A DNA stretch of 64,000 nt from contig JACTAT010000040.1 of the NCBI GenBank assembly GCA_014526335.1, positions 9,741,857 through 9,805,856 of the forward strand. Reading direction: 5' to 3'. Both the position numbers and the translations under genes were made by a program. Every line of letters begins with the position of its first letter. Position 1 is the first letter of the stretch. Shown piece by piece: positions 10,718-20,444 of the stretch. The DNA is from Chrysaora quinquecirrha. Taxonomy: Eukaryota; Cnidaria; Scyphozoa; Semaeostomeae; Pelagiidae. Under the pieces are notes generated by a model. That model was not told where the DNA came from and searched no databases. It worked only from the letters and a program-made list of their open reading frames with translations.

Positions 10718-11812
10718 ATGATTGTCTCATCTCCATGCAATAACAGCGTGTTTCAATGGATCTATGTTGTGAGCCAAACCGAGCATATATCACTAATTTG
10801 CTTCAATGCTATCCTAATACCACTGACTATGATTGCCAATTTTTTGGTTATATACAGTTTAATCAAAACAAAACAACTCAACTCTGGTGTGAATAACATG
10901 TTCTGCTGCTTGAGCATTTCTGATTTCTGTGTGGCATCGATCTGCGAGTTGTCAACATTGCTAATTCTATGTATTTATGCAAATGGCAGGAGCTGTGCCT
11001 TGGAATTCACAATACAATACAGCAGTACCTTATTCTGCAATTTGTCAGGCATGATAATATTGTCGATCGCTATTGACCGGTACACACAGACTAGGAAAAC
11101 CATAAGCCTGAGATTCTATGGATCAAGCCGTCGGCCACTGTTTCTAATTATTTTATCTATAGTAGTGGCAATAGCTGTAATGGCATTGGATATCTTAGGC
11201 ACTTATATGACAGCCTATGCATGGATTAATATGTCAATACAATTCGCCGAGTTGACCGCGCTAACTGTCATTTTTGCCCTTTATATTCTCTCTTACCGTA
11301 CTGTGTCTCGATACCAGAAACGAAATAACAGGGTTCTTCAGACTCCGGATCTTCCAAGAATCAGCCAACGAAGAATAACATACGTGAGATCAATGATTAT
11401 AACAGTCATCTCTATACTGACGTCATTATTTGTATGCTATTCACCGCTTCTTGTCATTGGATTAAACACAGTTGTTAATGGGGCAAGGAATGGAGATGCA
11501 TCACCCAAACGAACTTTCGCCAATTATCTTTCATTTCAATTTGGTTACATGAGCTCGCTGCTGAGTGCAGTCATATTCATAAATCGTAACAGGCGATGCA
11601 GAGACTTCATTCTTGGTAAGCTCGGCAGAAAAAGCGTTCGTGTTGAAGCTGTTCAACTGAAACGGCTGGACGGCAAAAATACCAAGGGTAGCACCAAGGC
11701 AGACCTTATGAGAGTAGGAATAAAGCTTGCAAGCAGATTGTCTCTAAAGGACTCTCACAATAGAAAAGGTGGAGGAATATACGTCTTAGATCCTATTCAA
11801 AAGCCTGAATAA
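10718..11812 (+). CDS. Intronless class A (rhodopsin-like) G-protein-coupled receptor, orphan
   Basis: This is a 364-residue seven-helix receptor expected in the plasma membrane, coupling an unknown ligand to G proteins. Helices lie at roughly 26-50 (with N41, the TM1 Asn), 58-84 (LSISD, D69), 98-122 (ending IDRY at 119-122), 138-161, 170-193, 223-247 (CYSP at 240-243 in place of CWxP) and 268-289. A basic NRNRRCRDF follows as helix 8. The TM7 NPxxY motif is degraded to SAVIF, TM4 lacks its usual Trp, and no Cys lies between TM4 and TM5 to pair with C93, so the usual extracellular disulfide seems absent. N8 is a glycosylation site. The whole gene is one exon, as in many expanded cnidarian amine/peptide-like receptor families. 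The ATG is the first in frame. AATAAA overlaps the stop codon (11808-11813). Confidence 0.85.
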   Translation: MIVSSPCNNSVFQWIYVVSQTEHISLICFNAILIPLTMIANFLVIYSLIKTKQLNSGVNNMFCCLSISDFCVASICELSTLLILCIYANGRSCALEFTIQYSSTLFCNLSGMIILSIAIDRYTQTRKTISLRFYGSSRRPLFLIILSIVVAIAVMALDILGTYMTAYAWINMSIQFAELTALTVIFALYILSYRTVSRYQKRNNRVLQTPDLPRISQRRITYVRSMIITVISILTSLFVCYSPLLVIGLNTVVNGARNGDASPKRTFANYLSFQFGYMSSLLSAVIFINRNRRCRDFILGKLGRKSVRVEAVQLKRLDGKNTKGSTKADLMRVGIKLASRLSLKDSHNRKGGGIYVLDPIQKPE

Positions 11813-12542
11813 ACACAGACATCCAATCATTGGCCTTAAGCTCATTTGCTAATTGTTGAAAAATTCCACAGGTGTGAGTATATGTTGCTTGAGCATAAGA
11901 TGTAACTAGTGTGTACATAGTATACTATATGCAAAAAGATGGAACACTTACAGAAAATGTGGAGAGAAAAAGAGAGATTCACAGCTATTGTTGCAAATGT
12001 ACATACCATGGGAAAAACCTGATTGGAGATTGTGAGAAATGAATCAAAAGAGCAAACAAGCTGCCGAAAAGTTGGCATGCCCGACTACCACGAAAAGATA
12101 CAAGTAAAGAGCAATGTAGTGTAAAGAACCTCTACTTTTATATATCGTAATTACCGAGAAAGTACTCTGTGGTTATAGTTAAGACAGTCTAGAAACCTAA
12201 TAGAAACTTTATTCTTGAATAACGGAACGGAGACCGGCAATTATAAACAAAACAAGGCGTCACAGCGGTTTATTATCACAAAGGGTTTCCATGACAATCT
12301 CTATGTTTCAAAATAAGGGCAATGTTTTCGTCATTCCCTTTCTCCCCTGCCTCAATGTTCGGAAAAAGTAATCCCTAGCTGACTCAATATAACGTCCAAA
12401 GAAAAAAGTTTACAAAAAGTTTGATTAGGGCAGAAGGGGGAGTAAACATATGTTCCATGGTTTACATTGAAAGAGTAGTAGTATTGCAAGAGTTTCTTAT
12501 GCGATTGTGGCTGTGTGACAACGTAGCTGTATTTTCAGGCAC
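11813..12542. other. Non-coding stretch downstream of the GPCR
   Basis: Nothing recognisable. A 78-codon minus-strand frame at 11842-12078 has no domain or splice support. Confidence 0.45.
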
Positions 12543-12826
12543 TGGACAAATGAAGTGGAAATTTCACTGAACACTGTCCAAAATTGAAGTTCAGTGAAAG
12601 ATCCAGCTGATTTGTTCCCATATTGGTTGAACAAATTTCTTCAGTGGCGTGTTCAGTTCATTTGGGTACTCAGCTGAACAAACGCTGAACATTTATCTGA
12701 TATATGAAAGCTCCTATATACGATACACGAAAATCTCCAGCTAATGATCAGCGAAATGTTGAGTTCATTAGGCCACTCGTCATCGAACATTTTCGGTGAA
12801 ACGTTCAGTTCATTTGTTCAGGGTTG
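12543..12826. mobile_element. Possible diverged foldback element
   Basis: The left end (CTGGACAAATGAAGTGGAAA) is an imperfect inverted match to the right end, which reads CTGAACAAATGAACTGAACG on the other strand. The interior repeats GTTCAG/CTGAAC words. I found no clear target duplication. Confidence 0.35.
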
Positions 12827-13475
12827 CATGCTAAATTGTATATTTAAAAATAATGTTTTATAGTCGAGCAATAATTAATCTTACATCTTGTTGTTCCTGT
12901 CAGCCGTTGGTCTGTCAAGTATTCGATTTTGTTTAATAATGAACGATCAAAGTTCGGCATAGCATCCGCAGTGGCGTGGCCAAGGGGGGTATCATCCCAC
13001 CTCACCTGCTCTGTTTCAGAAAAATGCTCTACAACTAATGTTATGCGGCAATTAACGCTACATGTTTACAATTGTTCAACCCACACTCCCCTCCTTTTTC
13101 AGTAGGTCTCGATGTGTGAGGGGTTCTAAAGGTACGGACCTTTCTTGTGTTTTTACGATACCGTCGGACAGATTCAAAGTTTATTCAAAAGACCTCCCTA
13201 GCGTATTCTTGCTGTGGTGAAAAGTGAAAACGTCCAGTTCCTTACTCTCGTTGTCGAAATAAAAACGAAATAGGACGAAAAGGCAAAACCACGAGAAAAT
13301 AAGAAATTACATTTACTCACCTGCAGTAACTTTAAATTTTGAATTTGAATCCAGGCTTATTGATCTATTATCCAGTCTCAAACCACTATATGTATAATCG
13401 GCAACTTTGAACGATATCTAAGAAGATAGATTAATAAATAAAGAAATATCAGCAGACAATGATGTTTTAGCCTAA
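12827..13475. other. Non-coding stretch
   Basis: No gene, RNA or repeat could be supported on either strand. Confidence 0.4.
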
Positions 13476-13601
13476 TTAAAGGCCGATCTCCATTAGACGA
13501 TTTTCACAACGATCGTCATGAAATTTCGCTGCGAATAAGTTCTTTAAATCACCACTTACTATAATACCATGAAAGAAAAAGACAATAGAATCGTGAAAAT
13601 A

Positions 13602-14359
13602 TAGCCTGCGTTGCAGACTCAACTGGTGTTTACTTCCAGAAGAGTTGAGTTGAATTAAAAATTCAAAGTTTCTCTCCCAGTAGAGTCTGCGCATCCAAGC
13701 CAATATTCTATTCCAAGGTCATGTGAAGTTCTGAGATTTCTAGAACCGAATTTGATTGGCTGATAGCAATTCCTTTTGTTGTTTGTATCTGCTCCGGTCA
13801 TAACCTTATCAATCAAAATGGCGCAACTGAAACATCGGAAACTAATTTCTTCATGTTCTCAATTTTTGTCGCGCCCCAGACTCGAGGCAGGCATTATTCC
13901 GAGCTGTATTTTTCTCATCTGAACTGTAGGCATTCATCTGTGAACGTAAATCGTATAGCAGTACAGATTTAATTGCCTAGGCCATCTGTCGATCACTCTG
14001 TTTGATTTCTGTTTATTAGATCACCACTTCACTTCAAGTTCCTCAATAATTATTCCTGATTTACTGGATAGACTGTATTAATTTTCTTTTGCAAATAACG
14101 TGGAATTTCCTTGAATATTCACTCAGCAAACACATTTTTCAGTAAGTAATTCATTCTCTGCGGTAGTAAACAATCGACATTGTGAAGAACACAAACGGAA
14201 AAATGCTAAAAGGCGACATTGCTCATTGTGGAATGCTGACATCATTGGAATAGAATATTGGCTTGGATGCGCAAACTCTACTGGGAGAGAAATTTTGAAA
14301 TTTTAATTCAACTCAACTCTCCCGGAAGTAAACACCAGTTGAGTCTGCAACGCAGGCTA
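13602..14359. mobile_element. Nested non-autonomous transposon, 8-bp target duplication, long inverted ends
   Basis: It starts TAGCCTGCGTTGCAGACTCA and ends with the reverse complement. The inverted arms run about 115 bp (13602-13716 with 14245-14359). TGAAAATA flanks both ends (13594-13601 and 14360-14367). An 8-bp duplication fits hAT-like elements. The 758-bp body has no transposase. A 75-codon minus-strand frame at 13476-13703 falls mostly in the arm and is not a gene. Confidence 0.8.
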
Positions 14360-14420
14360 TGAAAATACAGCTCAAAGCTGAATACAACTCTGAGAATTAG
14401 ATATGCAAAATTTTATAATA

Positions 14421-14807
14421 CACGTTTTTTTATAAGAAACCAGTTTATAAGTAACCTAGAACTAGACACCCAAAAATTTAAGAAACTTTTTGAACTAGGA
14501 GGAAGAAGTTAAGAAACTGTTGAAATTTTTGCGTCTGTTTTCCAACATACTGATTCAGATTTGTGGAGGTAGTAATTAGTTCTCAAGCATTTCCATTCTA
14601 TTTCTCGCACCAGAGTGGCTAATTTCGTGCGATTTCTAGCATCTGTAAGCAATTCTGTATCCTACAGAAGGTTTTCGTCGTTTTTACTGCAATTTATTTC
14701 AATTAATTAAGAAACTGTTAAGAAACTTTTAGAACTAAAATTGGGCCAAAAATTAAGAAACTTTTAGAACTAGGCCCCGAGCTAGGTTTCTTATAAAAAA
14801 AAGCGTG
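14421..14807. mobile_element. Second nested MITE, TA-flanked, ATAAGAAAC ends
   Basis: The ends are CACGTTTTTTTATAAGAAAC and its near-perfect reverse complement; TA flanks both sides. The interior repeats TTAAGAAACTTTTxGAACTA. The ends are similar to the element at 6054-6403. Confidence 0.7.
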
Positions 14808-15200
14808 TACCATTGGTTGAACTGCTGGGCGAACAAAATCTTCTGACGAAAACTAGAAACTACTTTCAATTTTCGCCAAACGATTATTTTCGTTGCAGCA
14901 ATAAATATTTTCAACTGCGCATGCGTCGCGGCGAAATTTTCCTGACGATCATGCTGGAAATCTTCTAGTGGAGATCGGCTTTAAGACCCCGTTTACACGC
15001 TTACGGATAAAACTTGTGAGAAGCAAAGTCGTTCGGATCGGCCTCGCGTTTATACTGTGGCAGATAACATTGATGCGCTCTGGATCACTGTTTACACTGT
15101 GTCAGGGCATGCGTAGCTAGTACTCCATTAATTGCAGAAAACGTCGATTTGTACCAATTTTGATTGCAATACACTGAACTTCACGAAAGACGCGCGTAAC

Positions 15201-15211
15201 GCTAATTCCCC
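15201..15211 (-). pseudogene. tRNA-Ala 5' fragment at the left array border
   Basis: Only the first 11 nt of a tRNA-Ala (GGGGAATTAGC on the minus strand) remain, followed by a full family B spacer. It marks the break where the array meets unique DNA. Confidence 0.8.
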
Positions 15212-15289
15212 TATACTAAATTACTTATCTAACTGCAAGTGACAGACATCAGAGTGAGCATTCTTCAATGGTAATTCATAATATACAGC

Positions 15290-18200
15290 TGGAGAATCTG
15301 GGCATTGATTCCAGTACCTCTCGCATGCAAAGCGAGCGCTCTACCATCTGAGCTAATTCCCCTATACTAAATTACTTATCTAACTGCAAGTGACGGAAAT
15401 CAGAGTGAGCATTCTTCAATGGTAATTCAAAACATAGGACTTGAGAATCTGGGCATCGATCCCAGTACCTCTCGCATGCGAAGCGAGCACTCTACCATTT
15501 CAGCTAATTCCCCTATACTAAATTACTGATATAACTGCAAGTGAGAGACATCAGAGTGAGCATTCTTCAATGGTAATTCAAAATAAACAGCTGGAGAATC
15601 TGGGCATCGATTCCAGTACCTCTCGCATGCAAAGCAAGCTCTCTACCATTTGAGCTAATTCCCCTATACTATACCATTTGACTAAGGGTAAGTGACAAAC
15701 ATTGAGTGACAGTTCTTTAGATGGTAATTCAGAACAGAGGACTGGAGAGTCTGGGCATCGATCCCAGTACCTCTCGCATGCGAAGCGAGCGCTCTACCAT
15801 TTCAGCTAATTCCCCTATACTAAATTACTTATCTAACTGCAAGTGACAGACATCAGAGTGAGCATTCTTCAATGGTAATTCAAAATATACAGCTGGAGAG
15901 TCTGGGCATCGATCCCAGTACCTCTCGCACGCAAAGCGAGCGCTCTACCATTTCAGCTAATTCCCCTATACTAAATTACTTATCTAACTGCAAGTGACAG
16001 ACATCAGAGTGAGCATTCTTCAATGGTAATTCAAAATATACAGCTGGAGAATCTGGGCATCGATCCCAGTACCTCTCGCATGCAAAGCGAGCGCTCTAAC
16101 ATTTGAGCTAATTCCCCATTACTATATCATTTGACTAAGGGTAAGTGACAAACATTGAGTGACAGTTCTTTAGATGGTAATTGAAAACAGAGGACTGGAG
16201 AATCTGGGTATCGATCCCAGTACCTCTCGCATGCAAAGCGAGCGCTCTACCACTTGAGCTAATTCCTCAATACTATATCGTTTGACTAAGGGTAAGTGAC
16301 AAACATCGAGTGACAGATCTTTAGATGGTAATTGAAAACAGAGGACTGGAGAATCTGGGTATCGATCCCAGTACCTCTCGCATGCAAAGCCAGCGCTCTA
16401 CCATTTGAGCTAATTCCTCAATACTATATCATTTGACTAAGGGTAAGTGACAAACATTGAGTGACAGTTCTTTAGATGGTAATTCAAAACAAAGGACTGG
16501 AGAATCTGGGTATCGATCCCAGTACCTCTCGCATGCTAAGCGAGCACTCTACCATTTGAGCTAATTCCCCTATACTATATCAATTGACTAAGGGTAAGTG
16601 ACAAACATTGAGTGACAGTTCTTTAGATGGTAATTCAAAACAGAGGACTGGAGAATCTGGGTATCGATCCCAGTACCTCTCGCATGCTAAGCGAGCACTC
16701 TACCATTTGAGCTAATTCCTCTATACTATATCAATCGACTAAGGGTAAGCGTCAAACATTGAGTGACAGTTCTTCAGATGGTAATTAAAAACAGAAAACT
16801 GGAGAATCTGGGTATCGATCCCAGTACCTCTCGCATGCTAAGCGAGCACTCTACCATTTGAGCTAATTCCCCTATACTATATCAATTGACTAAGGGTAAG
16901 TGACAAACATTGAGTGACAGTTCTTTAGATGGTAATTAAAAACAGAAAACTGGAGAATCTGGGTATCGATCCCAGTACCTCTCGCATGCAAAGCGAGCGC
17001 TCTACCATTTCAGTTAATTCCCCTATACTAAATTACTTATCTAACTGCAAGTGACAGACATCAGAGTGAGCATTCTTCAATGGTAATTCAAAATATACAG
17101 CTGGAGAATTTGGGCATCGACCCCAGTACCTCTCGTGTGCGAAGCGAGCGCTCTACCATTTCAGTTAATTCCCCTATACTAAATTACTTATCTAACTGCA
17201 AGTGACAGACATCAGAGTGAGCATTCTTCAATGGTAATTCAAAATATACAGCTGGAGAATCTGGGCATCGATCCCAGTACCTCTCGAATGCGAAGCGAGC
17301 GCTCTACCATTTTAACTAATTCCCCTATACTAAATTACTTATCTAACTGCAATTGACAGACATCAGAGTGAGCATTCTTCAATGGTAATTCAAAATATAC
17401 AGCTGGAGAATCTGGGCATCGATCCCAGTACCTCTCGCATGCAAAGCGAGCGCTCTACCATTTGAGCTAATTCCCCTATACTAAATTACTTATCTAACTG
17501 CAAGTGACAGACATCAGAGTGAGCACTCTTCAATGGTAATTCAAAATATACAGCTGGAGAATCTGGGCATCGATCACCAGTACCTCTCTCACGCTTAGCG
17601 AGCGCTCTTCCATTTGAGCTAATTCCCCTATAATATATCATATGTCTACGTGTAAGTGACAAACGTTGAGTGACAGTTCTTTAGATGATAATTCAAAACA
17701 GAGGACTGGAGAATCTGGGTATCGATCCCAGTACCATTCGCATGCTAAGCGAGAGCTCTACCATTTGAGCTAATTCCCCTATACTATATCATTTGACTAA
17801 GGGTAAGTGAAAAACATTGAGTGACAGTTCTTTAGATGGTAATTCAAAACAGAGGACTGGAGAATCTGGGTATCGATCCCAGTACCTCTCGCATGCAAAG
17901 CGAGCGCTCTACCATTTGAGCTAATTCCCCTATACTATATCATTTGACTAAGGGTAAGTGACAAACATTGAGTGACAGTTCTTTAGATGGTAATTCAAAA
18001 CAGAAGAATGGAGAATCTGGGTATCGATCCCAGTACATCTCGCATGCGAAGCGAGCGCTCTACCATTTGAGCTAATTCCCCTATACTATATCATTTCTCT
18101 ATGGGTAAGTGACAAACATTGAGTGACAGTTCTTTAGATGGTAATTCAAAACAGAGGACTGGAGAATCTGGGCATCGATCCCAGTACCTCTCGCATGCAA

Positions 18201-18534
18201 AGCGAGCGCTCTACCATTTGAGCTAACTCCCCTATACTATATCATTTCACTAAGGGTAAGTGACAAACGTTGAGTGACAGTTCTTTAGATGGTAATTCAA
18301 AACAGAGGACTGGAGAATCAGGGTATCGATCCCAGTACCTCTCGCATGCTAAGCGAGCGCTCTACCATTTGAGCTAATACCCCTATACTATATCATTTGA
18401 CTAAGGGTAAGTGACAAACATTGAGTGACAGTTCTTTAGATGGTAATTCAAAACAGAGGACTGGAGAATCTGGGTATCGATCCCAGTACCTCTCGCATGC
18501 GAAGCGAGCGCTCTACCATTTGAGCTAATTCCCC
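15290..18534 (-). tRNA. tRNA-Ala cluster, block 1 (22 genes)
   Basis: Each gene runs from the listed plus-strand base (A73) about 72 bases upward to G1. UGC: 15290, 15592, 15894, 16045, 16196, 16347, 16951, 17404, 17858, 18160. AGC: 16498, 16649, 16800, 17555, 17707, 18311. CGC: 15441, 15743, 17102, 17253, 18009, 18462. Family A and B spacers alternate here. Oddities: 15290 has G57 changed to A and a broken T stem; 15441 has C72 changed to A; 17555 has U33 changed to A; 16347 has a broken anticodon stem. Several CGC genes have D stem GCTG in place of GCTC, which breaks pair 13-22. Most others fold fully. Confidence 0.9.
18462..18534 (-). tRNA. tRNA-Ala(CGC), type example
   Basis: A full 73-nt cloverleaf: acceptor GGGGAAT/ATTCTCC with G3.U70, D stem GCTC/GAGC, anticodon stem CTCGC/GCGAG around TTCGCAT (anticodon CGC, reads GCG), T stem CTGGG/CCCAG, A73, no encoded CCA. 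The box A match is TAGCTCAAATGG and box B is GGATCGATACC. No intron. Confidence 0.93.
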
Positions 18535-18612
18535 TATACTAAATTACTTATCTAACTGCAAGTGACAGACATCAGAGTGAGCATTCTTCAATGGTAATTC
18601 AAAATATACAGC

Positions 18613-18649
18613 TGGAGAATCTGGGCATTGATTCCAGTACCTCTCGCAT
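18613..18649 (-). pseudogene. tRNA-Ala truncated at the anticodon stem
   Basis: Only the 3' half remains (T arm and acceptor 3' strand). The sequence passes from the anticodon-stem bases CTCTCGCAT directly into spacer CTAACTGCAAG. The junction shares AT with both sides, so a short-homology deletion joined two units. Confidence 0.9.
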
Positions 18650-18710
18650 CTAACTGCAAGTGACAGAAATCAGAGTGAGCATTCTTCAATGGTAATTCAA
18701 AACATAGGAC

Positions 18711-20444
18711 TGGAGAATCTGGGCATCGATCCCAGTACCTCTCGCATGCGAAGCGAGCGCTCTACCATTTGAGCTAATTTCCCTATACTAAATTACTTAT
18801 CTAACTGCAAGTGACAGACATCAGAGTAAGCATTCTTCAATGGTAATTCAAAATATACAGCTGGAGAATCTGGGCATCGATCCCAGTACCTCTCGCATGC
18901 GAAGCGAACGCTCTACCATTTGAGCTAATTCCCCTATACTAAATTACTTATCTAACTGCAAGTGACAGACATCAGAGTAAGCATTCTTCAATGGTAATTC
19001 AAAATATACAACTGGAGAATCTGGGCATCGATCCCAGTACCTCTCGAAGGCGAAGCGAGCGCTCTACCGATTGAGCTAATTCCCCTATACTAAATTACTT
19101 ATCTAACTGCAAGTGACAGACATCAGAGTAAGCATTCTTCAATGGTAATTCAAAACATAGGACTGGAGAATCTGGGCATCGATCCCAGTACCTCTCGCAT
19201 GCGAAGCGAGCGCTCTACCATTTGAGCTAATTTCCCTATACTAAATTACTTATCTAACTGCAAGTGACAGACATCAGAGTAAGCATTCTTCAATGGTAAT
19301 TCAAAATATACAGCTGGAGAATCTGGGCATCGATCCCAGTACCTCTCGCATGCGAAGCGAACGCTCTACCATTTGAGCTAATTCCCCTATACTAAATTAC
19401 TTATCTAACTGCAAGTGACAGACATCAGAGTAAGCATTCTTCAATGGTAATTCAAAATATACAACTGGAGAATCTGGGCATCGATCCCAGTACCTCTCGC
19501 ATGCGAAGCGAACGCTCTACCATTTGAGCTAATTCCCCTATACTAAATTACTTATCTAACTGCAAGTGACAGACATCAGAGTAAGCATTCTTCAATGGTA
19601 ATTCAAAATATACAACTGGAGAATCTGGGCATCGATCCCAGTACCTCTCGAAGGCGAAGCGAGCGCTCTACCATTTGAGCTAATTCCCCTATACTAAATT
19701 ACTTATCTAACTGCAAGTGACAGACATCAGAGTAAGCATTCTTCAATGGTAATTCAAAATATACAACTGGAGAATCTGGGCATCGATCCCAGTACCTCTC
19801 GAAGGCGAAGCGAGCGCTCTACCGATTGAGCTAATTCCCCTATACTAAATTACTTATCTAACTGCAAGTGACGAAAATCAGAGTGAGCATTCTTCAATGG
19901 TAATTCAAAACATAGGACTGGAGAATCTGGGCATCGATCCCAGTACCTCTCGCATGCAAAGCGAGCGCTCTACCATCTGAGCTAATTCCCCAATACTATA
20001 TGATTTGACTAAGAGTAAGTGACAAACATTGAGTGACAGTTCTTTAGATGGTAATTCAAAACAGAGGACTGGAGAATCTGGGTATCGATCCAACTACCTC
20101 TCGCATGCTAAGCGAGCGCTCTACCATTTGAGCTAATTCCCCTATATTGTATCATTTGATTAAGGGTAAGTGACAAACATTGAGTGACAGTTCTTTAGAT
20201 GGTAATTCAAAACAGAGGACTGGAGAATCTGGGTATCGATCCCAGTACCTCTCGCATGCGAAGCGAGCGCTCTACCATTTGAGCTAATTCCCCTATACTA
20301 AATTACTTATCTAACTGAAAGTGACATACATCAGAGTAAGCATTCTTCAATGGTAATTCAAAATATACAACTGGAGAATCTGGGCATCGATCCCAGTACC
20401 TCTCGAATGCAAGCGAGCGCTCTACCGATTGAGCTAATTCCCCT
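18711..20444 (-). tRNA. tRNA-Ala cluster, block 2 (CGC-rich, mostly family B spacers)
   Basis: CGC: 18711, 18862, 19013, 19164, 19315, 19466, 19617, 19768, 20221. UGC: 19919. AGC: 20070. Loop-deleted: 20372. This is the main CGC run of the array. Copies at 19013, 19617 and 19768 read TTCGCCT in the loop and TCGAG in the 3' stem strand (31-39 mismatch, C37), so they may be inactive. The run 18862-19768 repeats a three-gene motif, showing local duplication. Confidence 0.9.
20372..20443 (-). pseudogene. tRNA-Ala with a 6-nt anticodon loop
   Basis: The loop reads TTGCAT, one T short of TTTGCAT, so position 32 or 33 is missing. Three other units share this change (25375, 31089, 33652). A six-base loop should not decode normally. 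Confidence 0.8.

Larger units (their letters stand above)
13480..14980. mobile_element. TTAA-flanked element (piggyBac-type MITE) carrying two nested insertions
   Basis: TTAA lies on both sides (13476-13479 and 14981-14984). The ends are AGGCCGATCTCCATTAGACG and, read on the other strand, AGCCGATCTCCACTAGAAGA, an inverted repeat with one indel. A TTAA duplication is the hallmark of piggyBac-like transposition. Of the 1501 bp, 13602-14359 and 14421-14807 are later insertions with their own inverted ends. The element's own sequence is thus only about 350 bp and non-coding. It ends about 220 bp left of the tRNA array. Confidence 0.75.

Noticed and set aside
13476..13703. 75-codon minus-strand open frame
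   Set aside because: It spans the end of one transposon and the inverted arm of the nested one.
19905..20093. Minus-strand open frame with the peptide GELAQMVERSLCMREVLGSM
   Set aside because: It is the tRNA-Ala gene at 19919 and its spacer read as protein. The same peptide would appear from many units, and box A/B and cloverleaf constraints explain the sequence.
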